From: Gossypium raimondii
Lineage: Eukaryota > Streptophyta > Magnoliopsida > Malvales > Malvaceae
Reading direction: 5' to 3'
Assembly (NCBI RefSeq): GCF_025698545.1
Contig: NC_068576.1
Coordinates: 1,309,501-1,373,500 of the forward strand
DNA length: 64,000 nt
The stretch's first letter is position 1. Each line of letters starts with the position of its first letter. Made by a program: the position numbers and the translations under genes. The notes under the pieces are model-generated. The model saw only the letters and a list, made by a program, of their open reading frames with translations. It was not told where the DNA came from and ran no database searches. Positions 11,510 through 24,183 of this stretch are shown piece by piece.

Positions 11510-14500
11510 ATGGTCAACACTAATTTTATACGAAAATCATATTATTTTAAATATTTTAAATAATTCTTTAAATAATTTTAAAGATTTAATTTGCACAATA
11601 TTTAAATCTAAAAGATTTTACATCTAATATTAAACTTAGGTTAAAGAATATATAATTTTATAAATTATGTATTCTTCCTTTGTTAATTAGGATTTTAGAG
11701 TATAATTTATATCATCACGATGTTTTTCCTAATAAAAAATCTATAACAATTATTAATTAAATCTTAAGATGTGAGTTTGAATGTGCACGTATGAGTTGAA
11801 GAAAAACTATAAATAATTTATAGATATCACTTAAATCATGTATGTAAATTATCAATATTCATGCAATTAATGAATTAAATGTTTCTAATAGAAAAGTGGA
11901 TAGTTGACTTTTATTACTCATTAGAACTTGAATTATTTATTTGATAAACAATACATTTATTTATGATACTATATTGTTGTATTTACCCAAAGGAGAATTA
12001 GGATATACCGGATTGTTTGCATATCTTATTTTGATATTTAAGAATTTATGTAATATTGTTTTTCTTTTATGTATTATTTTGTAGCAATTTCTCTTCATTC
12101 ACAAGCTTCACCTATTACTTTATTTAATGGTTAAACTTCTTTGAATAGAGTGAGCAAGTCAAGTTCCATTTAGGTGTTTTGGATTTTGACTTGGCTCTAT
12201 TAGAAGATAATTTTGCTGCTATTACTAATTCCAGTAGTGAGGAAGAGATGTTATACCATAAACAATGGGAACGATCAAACAGATTAAGGCTTATATTTTT
12301 GCGAATGATTGTTGCTAACAACATTAAGACTACAATTTCACAAACTGGAAGTGCAAAAGAATATCTTATGTTTGTAGAAGAATATTTACGTTTTGCGAAT
12401 AAGTCACTCAACGATGCTTTACTGGCACAACTCACAACCATTAAGTATGATGGATCAAGAGGAATGTAAGAACATATCATTGAGACAACTAATATTGCAG
12501 CAAAGCTAAAGACCTTAGGTATGATGAAATATGACTCTTTTCTAGTACAATTCATATTGAACTCACTACCTTGGAATTATGCGCCACTTCAAATTAACTA
12601 TAACACTATTAAAGATAAGTGAGATGTTAATGAAATGGCCAATAAGCTCATTTAGGAGGAAGCAAGATTAAAGAGTCAATGAAGTAATTTTATCAACCTT
12701 ATGAGTCAAGGAGTTGGAAAAAAAGACTTAAGACAAAAACCAACAAGTTTAAGAAAAAGAAACACTCTCTTGTCAATGTCTCTCATCGCGAGAAAAATGA
12801 ATGTATTGTAGATAAGTGTCACTTCTGTAAGAAAGAAGGACACTATTAGAAAGATTGCCAAAAACTCAAAGCTTGATTCAAAAAGAAAGGTTTTTATGTT
12901 TATGTATGTTTTGAATCAAAACTGAAGTTCCTAATAATACTTGGTGGTTTGATTAAAAAATGCAGGGATTTCTTTCAATCCAAACCATAAACCCAACTAA
13001 AGATTTCCTATATATAGAGAACCATATGAAGATATAAGGGCTTATCGTTTGGTCTTAGATACTGATTATCACTTATACCTATTTCAAACTCTTTATGTAC
13101 CTTCAGTTTCTAGAAATATTATATCTATTTTAAAACTTGATGTTTTTGGGTTTGAGGTTAAGTTTGGACATGTTTGTTTCAATTTATTTAAAAATAATAC
13201 TATTTTAGGTTTAAGAAACCTTATTGATTGTTTATATAAATTTAAACTTGATAATGTCTTTACGGAATCCTTACTTGTTGATCATATCAATGTTAGAATT
13301 AAACATAGTATGCTAAATGAAAATTTTGCTTACTTGTGGCATAAACATTTGGTCATGTATCCAAAGAAAGGTTAGAAAGATTAGTGAAGAATGAGATTTT
13401 ACCGAATCTAAATTTTATTGATCACAGTGTATGTGTGGATTGCATTAAGGGAAAACAAACCAAACATACTAAGAAATGCGCCATAAGAAGTACCCAGCTT
13501 CTTGAGACAATACACACTGATATATGTAGACCTTTCGATGTTCCATCTTTTAGTGGAGAGAAGTATTTTGTCACCTTTATTGATGATTTTTCATGGTATT
13601 GTTATATATATTTGCTTGATGAAAAATCTCAATCAGTAAATGCCCTTGAGATATACATTATTGAGATTGAAAGACAATTAGATAGAAAAGTGAAAATAGT
13701 AGGATCTGATAAAGATGGTGAATTTTATTGAAAATTTACTAAATCAAGCTAATGTCTAGGTCCATTTGCTAAATTCCTTGAAAGTCGTGACATATGTGCA
13801 CAATATACTATGCCAGGCACACATCAACAAAATGGTGTTGCAGAAAGGTGTATCAGACTTTATTAGGTATGGTTAGAAGTATGATTAGTAACTCCTTATT
13901 ACCTATATCATTATGCATGCATGCACTCAAAACTGCTATATACTTATTAAATAGGGTTATTAGTAAAGCAGTTCCAAAAACTCTTTTCGAGTTAGGGATT
14001 AGAAGGAAATCTAGCCTAAGGCACCTACATGTTTGGGGTTGCCAAGCAAAAGCAAGAATATATAATCCACATGAAAGAAAATTAGATTCTAGTATGATAA
14101 GTGGATAGTTTATTTTATCTAGAGAAATTTAAGGGATATAGGTTTTGCATACCAAATCATATTCCGAGAATTTTAGAAACTAACAATGCTAGATTTCATA
14201 AGAATGGTGAAGTTAGTGGGAGTGTTTCAAAACAAGTTGTGGATATAAAAGAAATGTTCCTTTATCCACAACTACCACAAATGTTGTTCTAACAATTAAT
14301 GAATGCCCTAATAATGTTGAACAACATTTAAATGATGAAACACCCATGAAAGAAACTAACTCATAAAGGTTTGATGAAAATGAACCACAAATAATGCAAT
14401 TAAAATCTCAAAGAGAGAGAAAATCGATTGTTCTTGATTATTATGTGGTTTATTTGCAAGAGTCAGATTTTTATTTAGGAATCAATAAAGATCTAGTTTC

Positions 14501-16640
14501 GTTTTCACAAGCCATAAATAGTGATGAATCTAATAAATTGTTAAGTGCTGTGAAAGATGAGATGAAATCAATGGAACACAATAAAATCTAAAATATTATC
14601 GAATTGTCAAAAGGTTCAAAACAAGTTGGATGTAAATGGGTTTTTAAAACCAAATACGACTCAAATGGAAATATCGAACGATAGAAAACTAGACTTGTTG
14701 CCAAAGCTTACACTCAGAAAGATTGTATTGATTATAAATAGACTTTCTCACCAGTCTTTAAGATAAACTCATTAAAAAATATTATGGCATTGGTAGCTCA
14801 TTATGATATACAGTTACACCAAATAAATATGAAAACAACCTTTTTAATGGAGATGTTGAGGAATAAGTTTATATGGACCAACCTGAAGGTTTTACAGTTG
14901 AAGGAAAATGTCATATGGTATGTAAACTTACGAAGTTAATATATGGACTTAAACAAGCTTCACGGCAATGGCACATCAAGTTTAATGACACCATAAAGTC
15001 TTTTGGTTTTCAAGAAACATTATTGATCGGTGTGTATATCAAAAGATCAGTGGATCAAGTTTATTTTCTTAGTTCTATATATTGATGATATTTTGCTTAC
15101 TATAAATGATTTTGGTATATTACGTGAGACAAAAGTTCCTCTCTCAAATAACTTTGAAATGAAATATATGTGAGAGGCATCCTATGTGAAAGGAACTGAA
15201 ATGTTTTGTGCTAGATCACATGGATTGTTAGGATTGTCTCAGAAAAACTATATTGAAAGAGTTCTAGATAGATTTAATATGCATAATTCTTTAGTGGGAA
15301 TTGTTCCTATATAGAAGGGGGACAAATTTAGTCCCATGCAATGTCCAAAGAATCATGTGAAATGAAAGGGAATGAGATTATTTCCTTACACTTGAGTTGT
15401 GGGCAATTTAATGTATGTCTAGACCTGCACAATACCCGATATTAGCTTTGTAGTTGGGATGCTTGGTAGATATCAATGTAATCTTGGAATTGATTATTGG
15501 AAGGCTGCAAAGAAAGTTTTACGGTACCTACAAAGAACAAAGAATTACATGCTCACGTATACGAGATCTAATTAGTTGGAAGTGATTGGATACTTGAATT
15601 CAGATTTGTTGGATGTCTTGACAATAGAAAGTCCACTTTTGGCTACTTACTTTTACTTGCTGAATGAACCATATCATGGAAAAGTGCTAAATAATTTGTC
15701 ATTGCATCATCTACAATGGAAGCAAAGTTTGTAACATGTTTGAAGCTATTATTTATGCATTATGGCTGCGAAACTTTATTTCATGATTTGGGGTGGTCAA
15801 CACCATTACCAAGCTGCTGAAAAATTGCTGTGATAATTCTGTAGCAATATTTTTCTCCAAAAACAACAAATATTCCAAAGGTACAAAGCATATGGAACTA
15901 AAATATTTTGTTGTTAAGGAGGAAGTTCAAAAACAAAGAGTGACAATAGAGCATATCAGAACTGATCTTATGTTTGCAGATCCGTTAACTAAAGGCTTAC
16001 AACCAAAGACATTTAAAGAATATGTACATAGAAAGGATCTTGGTTGTAATGATGAATGGAATTTTATGATGTTTTGACACTTTGAACTCAATTATGATAT
16101 TTTTGAAATAAAATAGATGTATTTCATGTATATTATGATTGTGTACACATAATTTTTTAAAATTATTTAAAATAGAAAAATCTTTATAGTCACTTAAAGA
16201 CCTATTATATTGAGTTGTAATGTTGTAGTATATGGAAGGAACTATGTTACTTAAGCTGTATACAACTACCATATTCACTATAATGTGTTAATTATGATGC
16301 GCTCAACATTTATTCCATTAAATTTTATATTTTACCATGGCCAACTCCAATTTTGTATCAAACATTTCTTAAACTTTTGAAAATTATATTATTTAAAAAT
16401 CTTAAAATACTTTTTTTATACAATTTTAAAATTTAATTTACACAAGATTTAGATCTAAAAAATCTTACACCTTTTCCAATTTGGGTTTAACGATATTGAT
16501 TATATGCTTTTCTAATAATTTATACAATTTTCATAATTACGTTGATCATTGTTAGTCTATACTTAATTGAATTTCTATTGCTTTTACTTCTAAATATAGA
16601 AGTTGAATCCATTGCCATTCTAATTCAGATTTGTTTAGAT
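11510..16640 (+). mobile_element. Decayed Ty1/copia LTR retrotransposon
   Basis: The order gag, zinc knuckle, integrase, reverse transcriptase, RNase H is that of Ty1/copia. Putative LTR remnants lie at both ends: about 11573-11631 matches about 16421-16469 (TTTAATTT(G/A)CACAA.ATTTA.ATCTAAAA and more), in direct orientation. LTR edges are approximate, the LTRs are strongly diverged, and I found no primer site, so the insertion is old. Confidence 0.75.
12121..16076 (+). pseudogene. Ty1/copia gag-pol pseudogene
   Basis: Frame-broken polyprotein. Gag (from about 12121) contains a stretch at 12179-12466 resembling the UBN2-type copia gag and beginning with the residues DFDLALLED. A CCHC knuckle (C-x2-C-x4-H-x4-C, 12817-12858) carries a stop codon. 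The integrase region (13335-14110) shows HTD near 13517, a GSDKDGEF-like stretch near 13703 and an HQQNGVAE-like stretch near 13825, which fit the three acidic catalytic positions. Reverse transcriptase follows at about 14625-15160 with YIDDIL near 15082. RNase H has KSTFGY near 15630 and ADPLTKG near 15977. Numerous in-frame stops and shifts rule out a working product. Confidence 0.85.
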
Positions 16641-18700
16641 GCATTTTATAGAATTATTAAAAGTTCGAAAATATTCTTGGATCCTCATCAATGAATGCGA
16701 TTTAAGAGTAGGATTATCTAACCCATCCAATCCATTGAAATTTAGTTAAGAATATAATTTGCTTGATTTTAGAAATTAAGAAATAAATGAATATTTTGGG
16801 CTAAATTGTGCATATATGTCGTCTTTTTTTTTTTTGTTAATTGGTTAAATAGGTCGTTTTTTAAGATTTAGAAAAATAAGTCGATTTTAGAGAATGTGAA
16901 AGCGCGTCCAGCTAGACGACCTTTTGTCGACATGTCAGGAAAGCGCGCCAAACTGGAAGCGTTTTTTAAAAATTCTCAAAAAAAAAACATCTAGTTGGGC
17001 GCGCTTTCCTTTGACATGTCAGCAAAAGCTCATCCAGTTGGATGTACTTTTCATACTCTCTCTCCAAAATCAATCAATTTCTCTAAATCTTCAAAAAAAA
17101 AAAACATATTTGACCAATTAAAAAGAATAACCATGACTAATTTAACAAGGCAAAAAAAAATCATTAATATTGAGTATGAATAGATCATAAATGATTCAAA
17201 ACTAAATAATATCTCATCTTAAAATTGAATATACTTTAAGGTCGTATCTATGTCATTAATGGTTGTTTTGATCCCTAATAGCTTATTTGGGTTGTTTTGT
17301 TTTTGGCTTACCTTCCTTGCTATTCCCAAAATGGCATGATAGGAAGATGTTAATTGGTATGAAATTTAGAAATCATTTTGGACCTTTTACCCTATAAATA
17401 TTAGCTTAGCTTTCATGAGATGAGTTGATTGTTGATATTAGGAATATATCATGTGGTTAGGCATGGGTGTTATAAGTAAAATAACTATATGTAACACTTA
17501 GATATGTTATAGTTTTACTTTTAGTGATGAATGTAATTGTCTTCGTAATACATTTAACTTTTCATTTACTTCAACTCCAACTATGGACGGGTCAATCAAG
17601 CATGGGATAGTAGACTTACTTATGTAGTAGTTGCATATATTATTCATTGATGAATCAAAGAATCGATTGATTTGATACAATCGTATTTTATTCAAGATTT
17701 TGAGATAAAAGAGATTAACATTAGGATAGGTATATGGTTATATGCTCTGTGTTAAATTATTATGCGTCTCACTTACATATATATATATATATTATTTAGG
17801 GAGAGAGAAGAAGTATTAATCTCTATACCCTTTATTTTAATGGAGGCGTATAAATCCAATCCACCTCTTTCCTCCAATATGTAACCTTTGGAAATTCATG
17901 AATGTGGGGTATGTATGCCACACACATCAAGCAACAAACATGGCTGGCTACTCCTGTTATGTAGGACTACCCGATGATGGAGGGGGGTAAGTCGTGCGTT
18001 TTAGTTATGCAATGCAAGATTTCTTTACTACCCCAATTTGATTGGCTAATGTCACCGAATGTAAAGATAGGATGGTAATTTGGGTGCACACTAATTACAT
18101 TAATAATTTTCTTTAAAAAATTCAAATAAGAATTTATGTTTTATTAAAAATTAAAAAAATATATATATGTATTTTTTTTTGCACATAATCATGTAATAAA
18201 TTCATCTGATATTGAATACGGACCGGTTGTTTGAACACGGAGCTTTAGTTGATTGTAAATTGAAGAGGATCATTTTTACAGTGTTATGATGATTGTGTGG
18301 TGTTAGTCGATGAAAAGTGAAATTATATAGATTACCCAAATTCGTTTTGATTTTAATCCATAAATGAATGAAATTATGTTAAACTAAAGTGTAGGATACC
18401 AAAATTGAAAATAGACCATTATATAGATGCCAATTTGAACATAATAAAGGCACCAAAATTGAAAATAGACCATTACCTTATAAAGAGTAAAAAAAAACAA
18501 AAACAAAAGACAGCTGTGTCTCTTGGGGATAGTATTTTATATAGGTGTAGATATAGATGTGTTATGATGAGCCGCAGTAAGATAAAAAAAATTGACAATG
18601 GCGTGTAGTTTTAATTATCCGCATCAAATGGAAAGGCAAAATGTAAAGCAACAAGTTTAGCCAAAACCCGAGCCACCCCTTGTGTCTATCTTCTTCATTC
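16641..18700. other. Intergenic region with short GC-rich repeats
   Basis: No gene is seen. At 16900-17050 a short set of related GC-rich words recurs in both orientations (agcgcgtccagct, agcgcgccaaact, gttgggcgcgctt, catccagttgg), each near a copy of acatgtcag. A TA microsatellite sits at about 17777-17792. At 18398-18476 a 24-base unit starting accaaaattgaaaa occurs twice. The rest is AT-rich. Confidence 0.45.
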
Positions 18701-19615
18701 ATTTTTAATATTAATAACCAATTTCTATAAGTCCTTTCCCATCTGCAAACTGGAAGCAGAAAAAGGGAAAATAATCAAATATTATTAGTAAAATCGCCAA
18801 TTTTGTCACAGTTCTCCATGCTGCAGTCTCTATCCATAGCTTTCGGTGGTGGGTGCTTTTCCATATTCTAATTTTTCCTTCAATTCTCTTTATTCCAACT
18901 GATTCTTTGCCTTCTCCCTCTCGTTTCCTTTCCTTTCTCTCGGAATGTGTTTTGTTGCGTAATAAATTTTCCTTTCCGCTTTTGTATTTTTGTGTACTTA
19001 TAATCTTCACACTTTCTGGATTGTTCTCTTTCATCATTGAATCTGCTCGTCTATCTATGAATGAATTTTTTTTCTCTCTTTTGATAAAGTTATTTTAGTT
19101 CATTTTTTATTTTACTCATGCTGAATATGTGATTCGATCGAATTTGCCCTTTTTTTTCTCTGCTTGTTTTAGGAAGTTGGTGAGTTTTGATGTTTTTAAG
19201 TTTTAGTTTTACCCTCCATTTTAGCAATTAGGCAATTTGATTTATGTTATGTAAAAATTACTGTGAAATAGATAATTGGGTATGGCTCAAACTGCATTAT
19301 TTTGATTACTTATATAGTACAAATTCACTAACTTTTAAGGTGTTTCATGTCTCAGTTAAAGGAGTCTTTAATCCTGACTGGTGAAGGGCCATAAGAGGTT
19401 AGTTACAAACTTACAAGTAATTTTCTGTGCCCTTTACTATCTTTAGGAAATTGTTGCTTGGAACTTTTTTCTTTTTTCTGTTAGATGATTGCAATGATGT
19501 TGTTATTGTCAATGTTTGATGTTAGCCATCTTGTTTATATCATGTTACCGGTGATTTTGTGACTTATGGCAGTAGTTTGCTTGCTTTGTAGGAAATTTAT
19601 GGGTTCAGGCATTTC
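18701..19615 (+). promoter_or_regulatory. WDR26 upstream region and spliced 5' leader
   Basis: This is the upstream sequence of the WDR26-type gene. Pyrimidine-rich stretches (18850-18960) look like a plant 5' leader. A splice acceptor (tgctttgtag) ends at 19591, so the last leader segment in the mRNA starts at 19592, only 24 bases before the main ATG. The matching donor and the transcription start cannot be fixed from sequence alone. Confidence 0.5.
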
Positions 19616-19625
19616 ATGGGAGTAG
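19599..19625 (+). promoter_or_regulatory. Upstream ORF overlapping the WDR26 start codon
   Basis: An ATG at 19599 opens an 8-codon frame (MGSGISWE, stop TAG at 19623-19625). It overlaps the main ATG at 19616 in a different frame. It lies after the splice acceptor at 19591, so it should be in the mature leader if that acceptor is used. Such overlap usually lowers main-frame translation through leaky scanning; that effect is inferred. Confidence 0.55.
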
Positions 19626-22600
19626 CCGAAGATAGTGAACCACCCTTGAAACGTGTGAAAGGGCCCTTGGAAGAATCCAAGAGCTTGCCGGAGGATCATT
19701 CAACCACAAAATCTGTTTCTTGCTCTTTGGGAGATCAGATGGCTAGGCCTCTAACCTCCCAAGGGGATGGGGAAACAATTGGTTCACAAGGTGTTATAAG
19801 AAAAGCAGAATTTATTAAAATTATAACTAGGGCATTGTACTCGCTTGGTTATGACAAAAGTGGTGCCCTTCTAGAGGAGGAATCGGGAATACCATTGCAT
19901 TCTTCGGTGGTTAATCTATTTATGGGGCAAGTGACCAATGGGAAATGGGATGATAGTGTGGCCACATTGCGAACGATTGGTCTCTCAGATGAAATAATGA
20001 AGTCAGCATCCTTCTTGATTTTGGAACAGAAGTTCCTTGAACTTCTTAAAATGGAAAAAGTTGCTGCTGCATTGGATACACTAAGGAATGAGATCGTTCC
20101 TCTTCATGTCAATCTCGACTGTGTTCATAAGCTTGCTTCCTGTATCATCTCTCCTTCGCAATGCATAAGACTTGGTATTTCTAGTCAAGATACTGAGGGT
20201 ACAAAGTCGGGGTCAAAGATTCTAGAAAAACTACAGAAGTTGCTTCCTGCTGCAATCATGATTCCTGAAAAACGATTAGAGCATCTAGTTGAAAGGGCTC
20301 TTGATGTTCAACGAGAGGCTTGCGTGTTCCATAATACCTCAGATAGTGATCTCTCTTTGTACTCTGATCACCAGTGTGGAAAAAATCAGATTCCCTCCCA
20401 GACATTGCAGGTTAGTTTGATGGTAGTTCAATTTGCCTTTGCATTTGTTATAGCTGTCCTTTCTGGTCAAAGATGATAAATTGGACTTTCTCTTTTGGGT
20501 TTAGGGTGTAATTTTCTGCAGGTTATTTATTTTAGCAAGGGTATAGCACGTGGGAATGGTCATGTGTTGATTCATTGTATTATGCCATAGAGAAACTGCA
20601 TCCTTTGATTAGGATTTCAGCTATGTTCGGTGGACATCTTTTATTCTTTTGGTATTCTTATTGTTGCTGTTAATCTCATCTTGGTTTTGATCAAGAAACA
20701 GATTTGTTCATTTAAATTGTAGTTGCTTTCTAATGCATTATAACTTCTCATAATTTTACTGTGCATTTCGTTTTCGTGAGCTAACAAAGGAATCTCATAA
20801 TTAAAACTTTATGTTTATATAAATGAAATCAGATACTAGAAGCACACAAAAATGAAGTTTGGTTTGTGCAATTCTCACATAATGGCAAATATTTGGGCTC
20901 ATCATCTAAAGATCATTCAGCAATTATATGGGAGGTAAGCTTTTTATTTATTATTGGCTTTGCTTTGGCTTTTTCTGTCCTATTCCAAGGTATTAGTGCT
21001 TTAACTTGCTAAGACAGTACGCATTCGTGGGATTTTTCCATTTAGTGATCATTTGTTTTCTTTTTTTTGTGGTAATGTACTACTCTTATGGGGCAAAGGA
21101 AAAATGTGGAGAAGATCGAATGATATGTGCTAGAGTTTGCTTTATTGATTTTTTTTATTACAATTCAGTGACAATAAATAATTTATGATGAACAAAGATG
21201 GTAATAGCTTAACAGTGGTGATGTGTGACCTCAATGATTCCCATGCTATTGGTCTTAAAAATAATTAACTAGTAATTTTCCTATTTCTCTTGCATATTTG
21301 CATGCGAACTTTTATATGTCATTTTATCAAATGTTGTTGGCCTAGCTGTTGCAGAGTTTGTGCAACCTGTAACCATGATTTTTAGTGGGTTTGAATTGAG
21401 CTACACTTTCTTAAGAATATTTTGAGGAAATTAATTGTTTTAAAATGATTATATTGAACTTGGCATCCCATGCAACCCCATAGCATCTTGTTTTAATAAA
21501 TTTAGTATTTTTAACCTTTTAGGTTAAAGAAAATGGTCAGGTGTTATTGAAGCATACCCTATGCGGTCATCAGAAACCAGTTTTAATTGTTTCATGGAGC
21601 CCAGATGATAGTCAAATACTTACTTGTGGACAGGACGAGGTTATTAGGCGTTGGGATGTTAGTTCTGGAGAATGCCTCCATGTTTATGAAAAAACTGGTG
21701 TCGGTTTGATTTCTTGTGGATGGTTTCCGGATGGTAGAGGTATATTTGCGGGGATGACCGACAAGAGCATCTGTCTCTGGGATTTGGATGGAAGAGATTT
21801 GGAGTGCTGGAAAGGACAGAGGACGCTTAGAATCTCAGATATGGCCATAACTGATGATGGAAAGAGGATTATTAGTGTATGCAGAGAATCTGCTATTCTA
21901 TTGCTCGACAGGGAAGCAAAATTTGATAGATTGATCGAAGAGGTGGATATGATTACTTCCTTCTCATTATCAAAAGACAACAAGTTCTTATTGGTTAATC
22001 TTATGAACCAAGAAATCCATCTCTGGAGCATAGAAGGTGATCCTAAACTTATTTCAGAATACAAAGGTCACAAACGTACCCGATTTGTAATTAGATCTTG
22101 TTTTGGTGGACTCGATCAATCTTTTATTGCCAGTGGCAGTGAGGATTCACAGGTACTCCTCTTTGACTAGAAAGGAGCTTTAGGTGAACATAATAGATGA
22201 TACTATTTTTGAACTGTTGCTATCTGTAAAATTGGTTGCATTTGATGCTTTGAAAGTTGATTTTCTTGCACATGCATTTGTAGAGTACGTCCAAGAGAGA
22301 GTCTGCTGGTATATCATTTAGGTTCATGTTTTTTTCCAACTGAGTATGTTCCGCTAACTATTATGTAACTGCTGTAACTCTAATTAAGTTGCGTGCACAT
22401 ACACAGTTATGTTCCGTTAACTATTATGTAACCGCTGTAGCACAAATGAAGTTGTTTGCGCATACACAGTTATCAAGAAGACTGCTTTTTGTAGACAATG
22501 AAGCAGTGTATCGTTTCTTGTTGCAGGTTTATATATGGCACAGATGCTCAGGTGAGCTACTACTGGCATTGCCTGGACATTCTGGAGCAGTGAATTGTGT

Positions 22601-22742
22601 AAGCTGGAATCCAGGAAACCTTCACATGCTAGCTTCAGCTAGTGATGACGGAACAATCCGGATTTGGGGGTTAGATCGCTTTAACCTGAAAGGTGGAGAG
22701 CAGAGCAATGGTAGCAACCACCATTGCAATGGAAGGAGCTAA
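19616..22742 (+). CDS. WDR26: WD repeat-containing protein 26 homologue (LisH-CTLH-WD40)
   Basis: Coding exons are 19616-20410, 20833-20934, 21523-22152 and 22527-22742, all with GT-AG borders and phase kept, giving 580 aa. A LisH motif (about residues 60-95, with ALYSLGYDKSGALLEEESGI) is followed by a CTLH/CRA helical region to about 200. A C-terminal WD40 propeller shows repeats ending in IIWE, IRRWDV, ICLWDL, IHLWSI, VYIWHR and IRIWGLD. WDR26-type proteins are subunits of the CTLH/GID ubiquitin ligase assembly and in plants also bind DDB1-type ligases and act in stress and hormone signalling (family knowledge). The N-terminus MGVAEDSEPPLKR closely resembles the Arabidopsis protein as I remember it, supporting this start despite the overlapping upstream ORF. 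No break is seen. Confidence 0.93.
22345..22473 (+). repeat. Tandem duplication (about 63 bp x2) in WDR26 intron 3
   Basis: Two adjacent copies of a unit of about 63-65 bases begin TATGTTCCG at 22345 and 22408 and end with ACACAGTTAT. They differ at several positions. The pair ends about 50 bases before the splice acceptor of the last exon. Confidence 0.8.
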
Positions 22743-23989
22743 ATGAAACAATTTGTAGTCTATCAAATGATTCCTCTCAAATCGGTGTAAATTATGCAAT
22801 TATTTGTTTCTGTTCTTTGACATCCTAAAGCAGGAAAAAGGCCAAATGCTATTCTGATATGACACTTTCAGCTTGATAACCATTTCTTTTCTTCACTGTC
22901 TTCCTTCCTGACGTGGGTTATTGTATTGCTAGTTTTCAAATATTATATATCCATGATAGTTATATCTTTATCAGATCGGTCTTTCTAGCACCATTCTCTT
23001 CTAGCAACATTCTCTATCGGAATTGCCTTGCCGGCAACATGTTCTGTCCGAAGGCAATGACCGTAGTATGGTATCCTCCAGGTTTAAGGGTTTTGTCGCC
23101 ATTAATTTCACTGCGTCAAAGTTTCCACATTCATAGCATACCAAAAGTGGAGAATCTGCCGCAGCTTTGCCCTTCACTTGCTTAACGACGCCTCTTCTAA
23201 GTGGCTCGTTAGTGACTTCAATTTCGACACGCTTGCTGATTTACGTGACGTGACACTACAAAATTTCTCTAGTTTGGATTTATTACCCAGAGGCTTATTT
23301 AAAAACAATTTATTAGTTAAAGTCAAATTTAAACAAATTACTTCAGTCACTTACATTTATTCTCGTTCGAAAAACAGTTAGATTTATTTAGAGGAAAATA
23401 AATTAGAATTTAATGGAGAGCATGAGAGGTTATTTGTTTAAGCTTCACTTGAAAAATGGATATGGGTGAAATGAATTAAGCGCGTTTAAACTATGGGTCG
23501 AGACTCAAGTCAACCTAACCCGTTTTTAAATGTTTGTAATGTTATTTTTATATATTATATAATTTATAACACAAAAATAAATTTATCCTAAATATTTAAT
23601 ACTATTAGAATGTAAATATTAAAAAATTTTAATAAATAAAAATATATAAAATTGTTAAATACTAAATTAAAATAATATAAATATACTTTATAAAAATTAA
23701 AAATAAATAATATGAACAGGTCTAAATGAGCACGGGTTAACTATTTACAAATATGAGCTAGTTCAGATTCATATTTCATGCTGGACCAAACTTTAACAAT
23801 TATAAAATGTATTAATTAATATCATGTTTAAATCCGATCCAGAAATGTATTAACTATGGGCAGCGGTGGCGCGTGGATTAGCGACCAATAGCTGACTGCC
23901 TACATACGTTGGTCTGGAAATCTAGAACTCTAGCCTCAGTTCATCAAATTTGTGTAATTGGATGATGGGTAAATCGCATGACTGAGTTG
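22743..23989. other. WDR26 3' flank and intergenic sequence
   Basis: The first few hundred bases are probably the WDR26 3' untranslated region. From about 23400 the sequence is AT-rich repeat-like DNA. No second gene is supported; a short open frame near 22913-23185 has no recognisable domain. Confidence 0.4.
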
Positions 23990-24183
23990 GGATCGTTGTC
24001 TGGAATCTTAGATGGAGCATATTATGGGAACAAAGGAATGCATTCCTTTTCAAGAACCAGAATTTCAGCTGTGCGGACGTTATTACGAAATGCTTTCAGT
24101 TGGGTGAGGAACATTATGTGGATGGCAGAAGTACAAGCGGGCTGCCTCTTTCAGCTTTTGTTGGAGAACATCAGGGGGTTGTA
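23990..24183 (+). pseudogene. Possible LINE-type reverse transcriptase C-terminal fragment
   Basis: In the frame from about 24000 to 24183 the translation contains WSILWEQRNAFLFKNQNF, which recalls the W-x-RN-x-F segment between the reverse transcriptase and RNase H parts of plant LINE-like proteins. The frame ends in a stop at 24181-24183. This is a short similarity judged from memory; it could be chance. Confidence 0.35.

Noticed and set aside
12124..12555. 143-codon minus-strand open frame
   Set aside because: It overlaps the copia gag, which is read on the plus strand with clear similarity; the minus frame is a shadow.
22913..23381. Two short open frames after WDR26
   Set aside because: No domain or splice evidence; they lie in probable 3' flank and repeat-like DNA.
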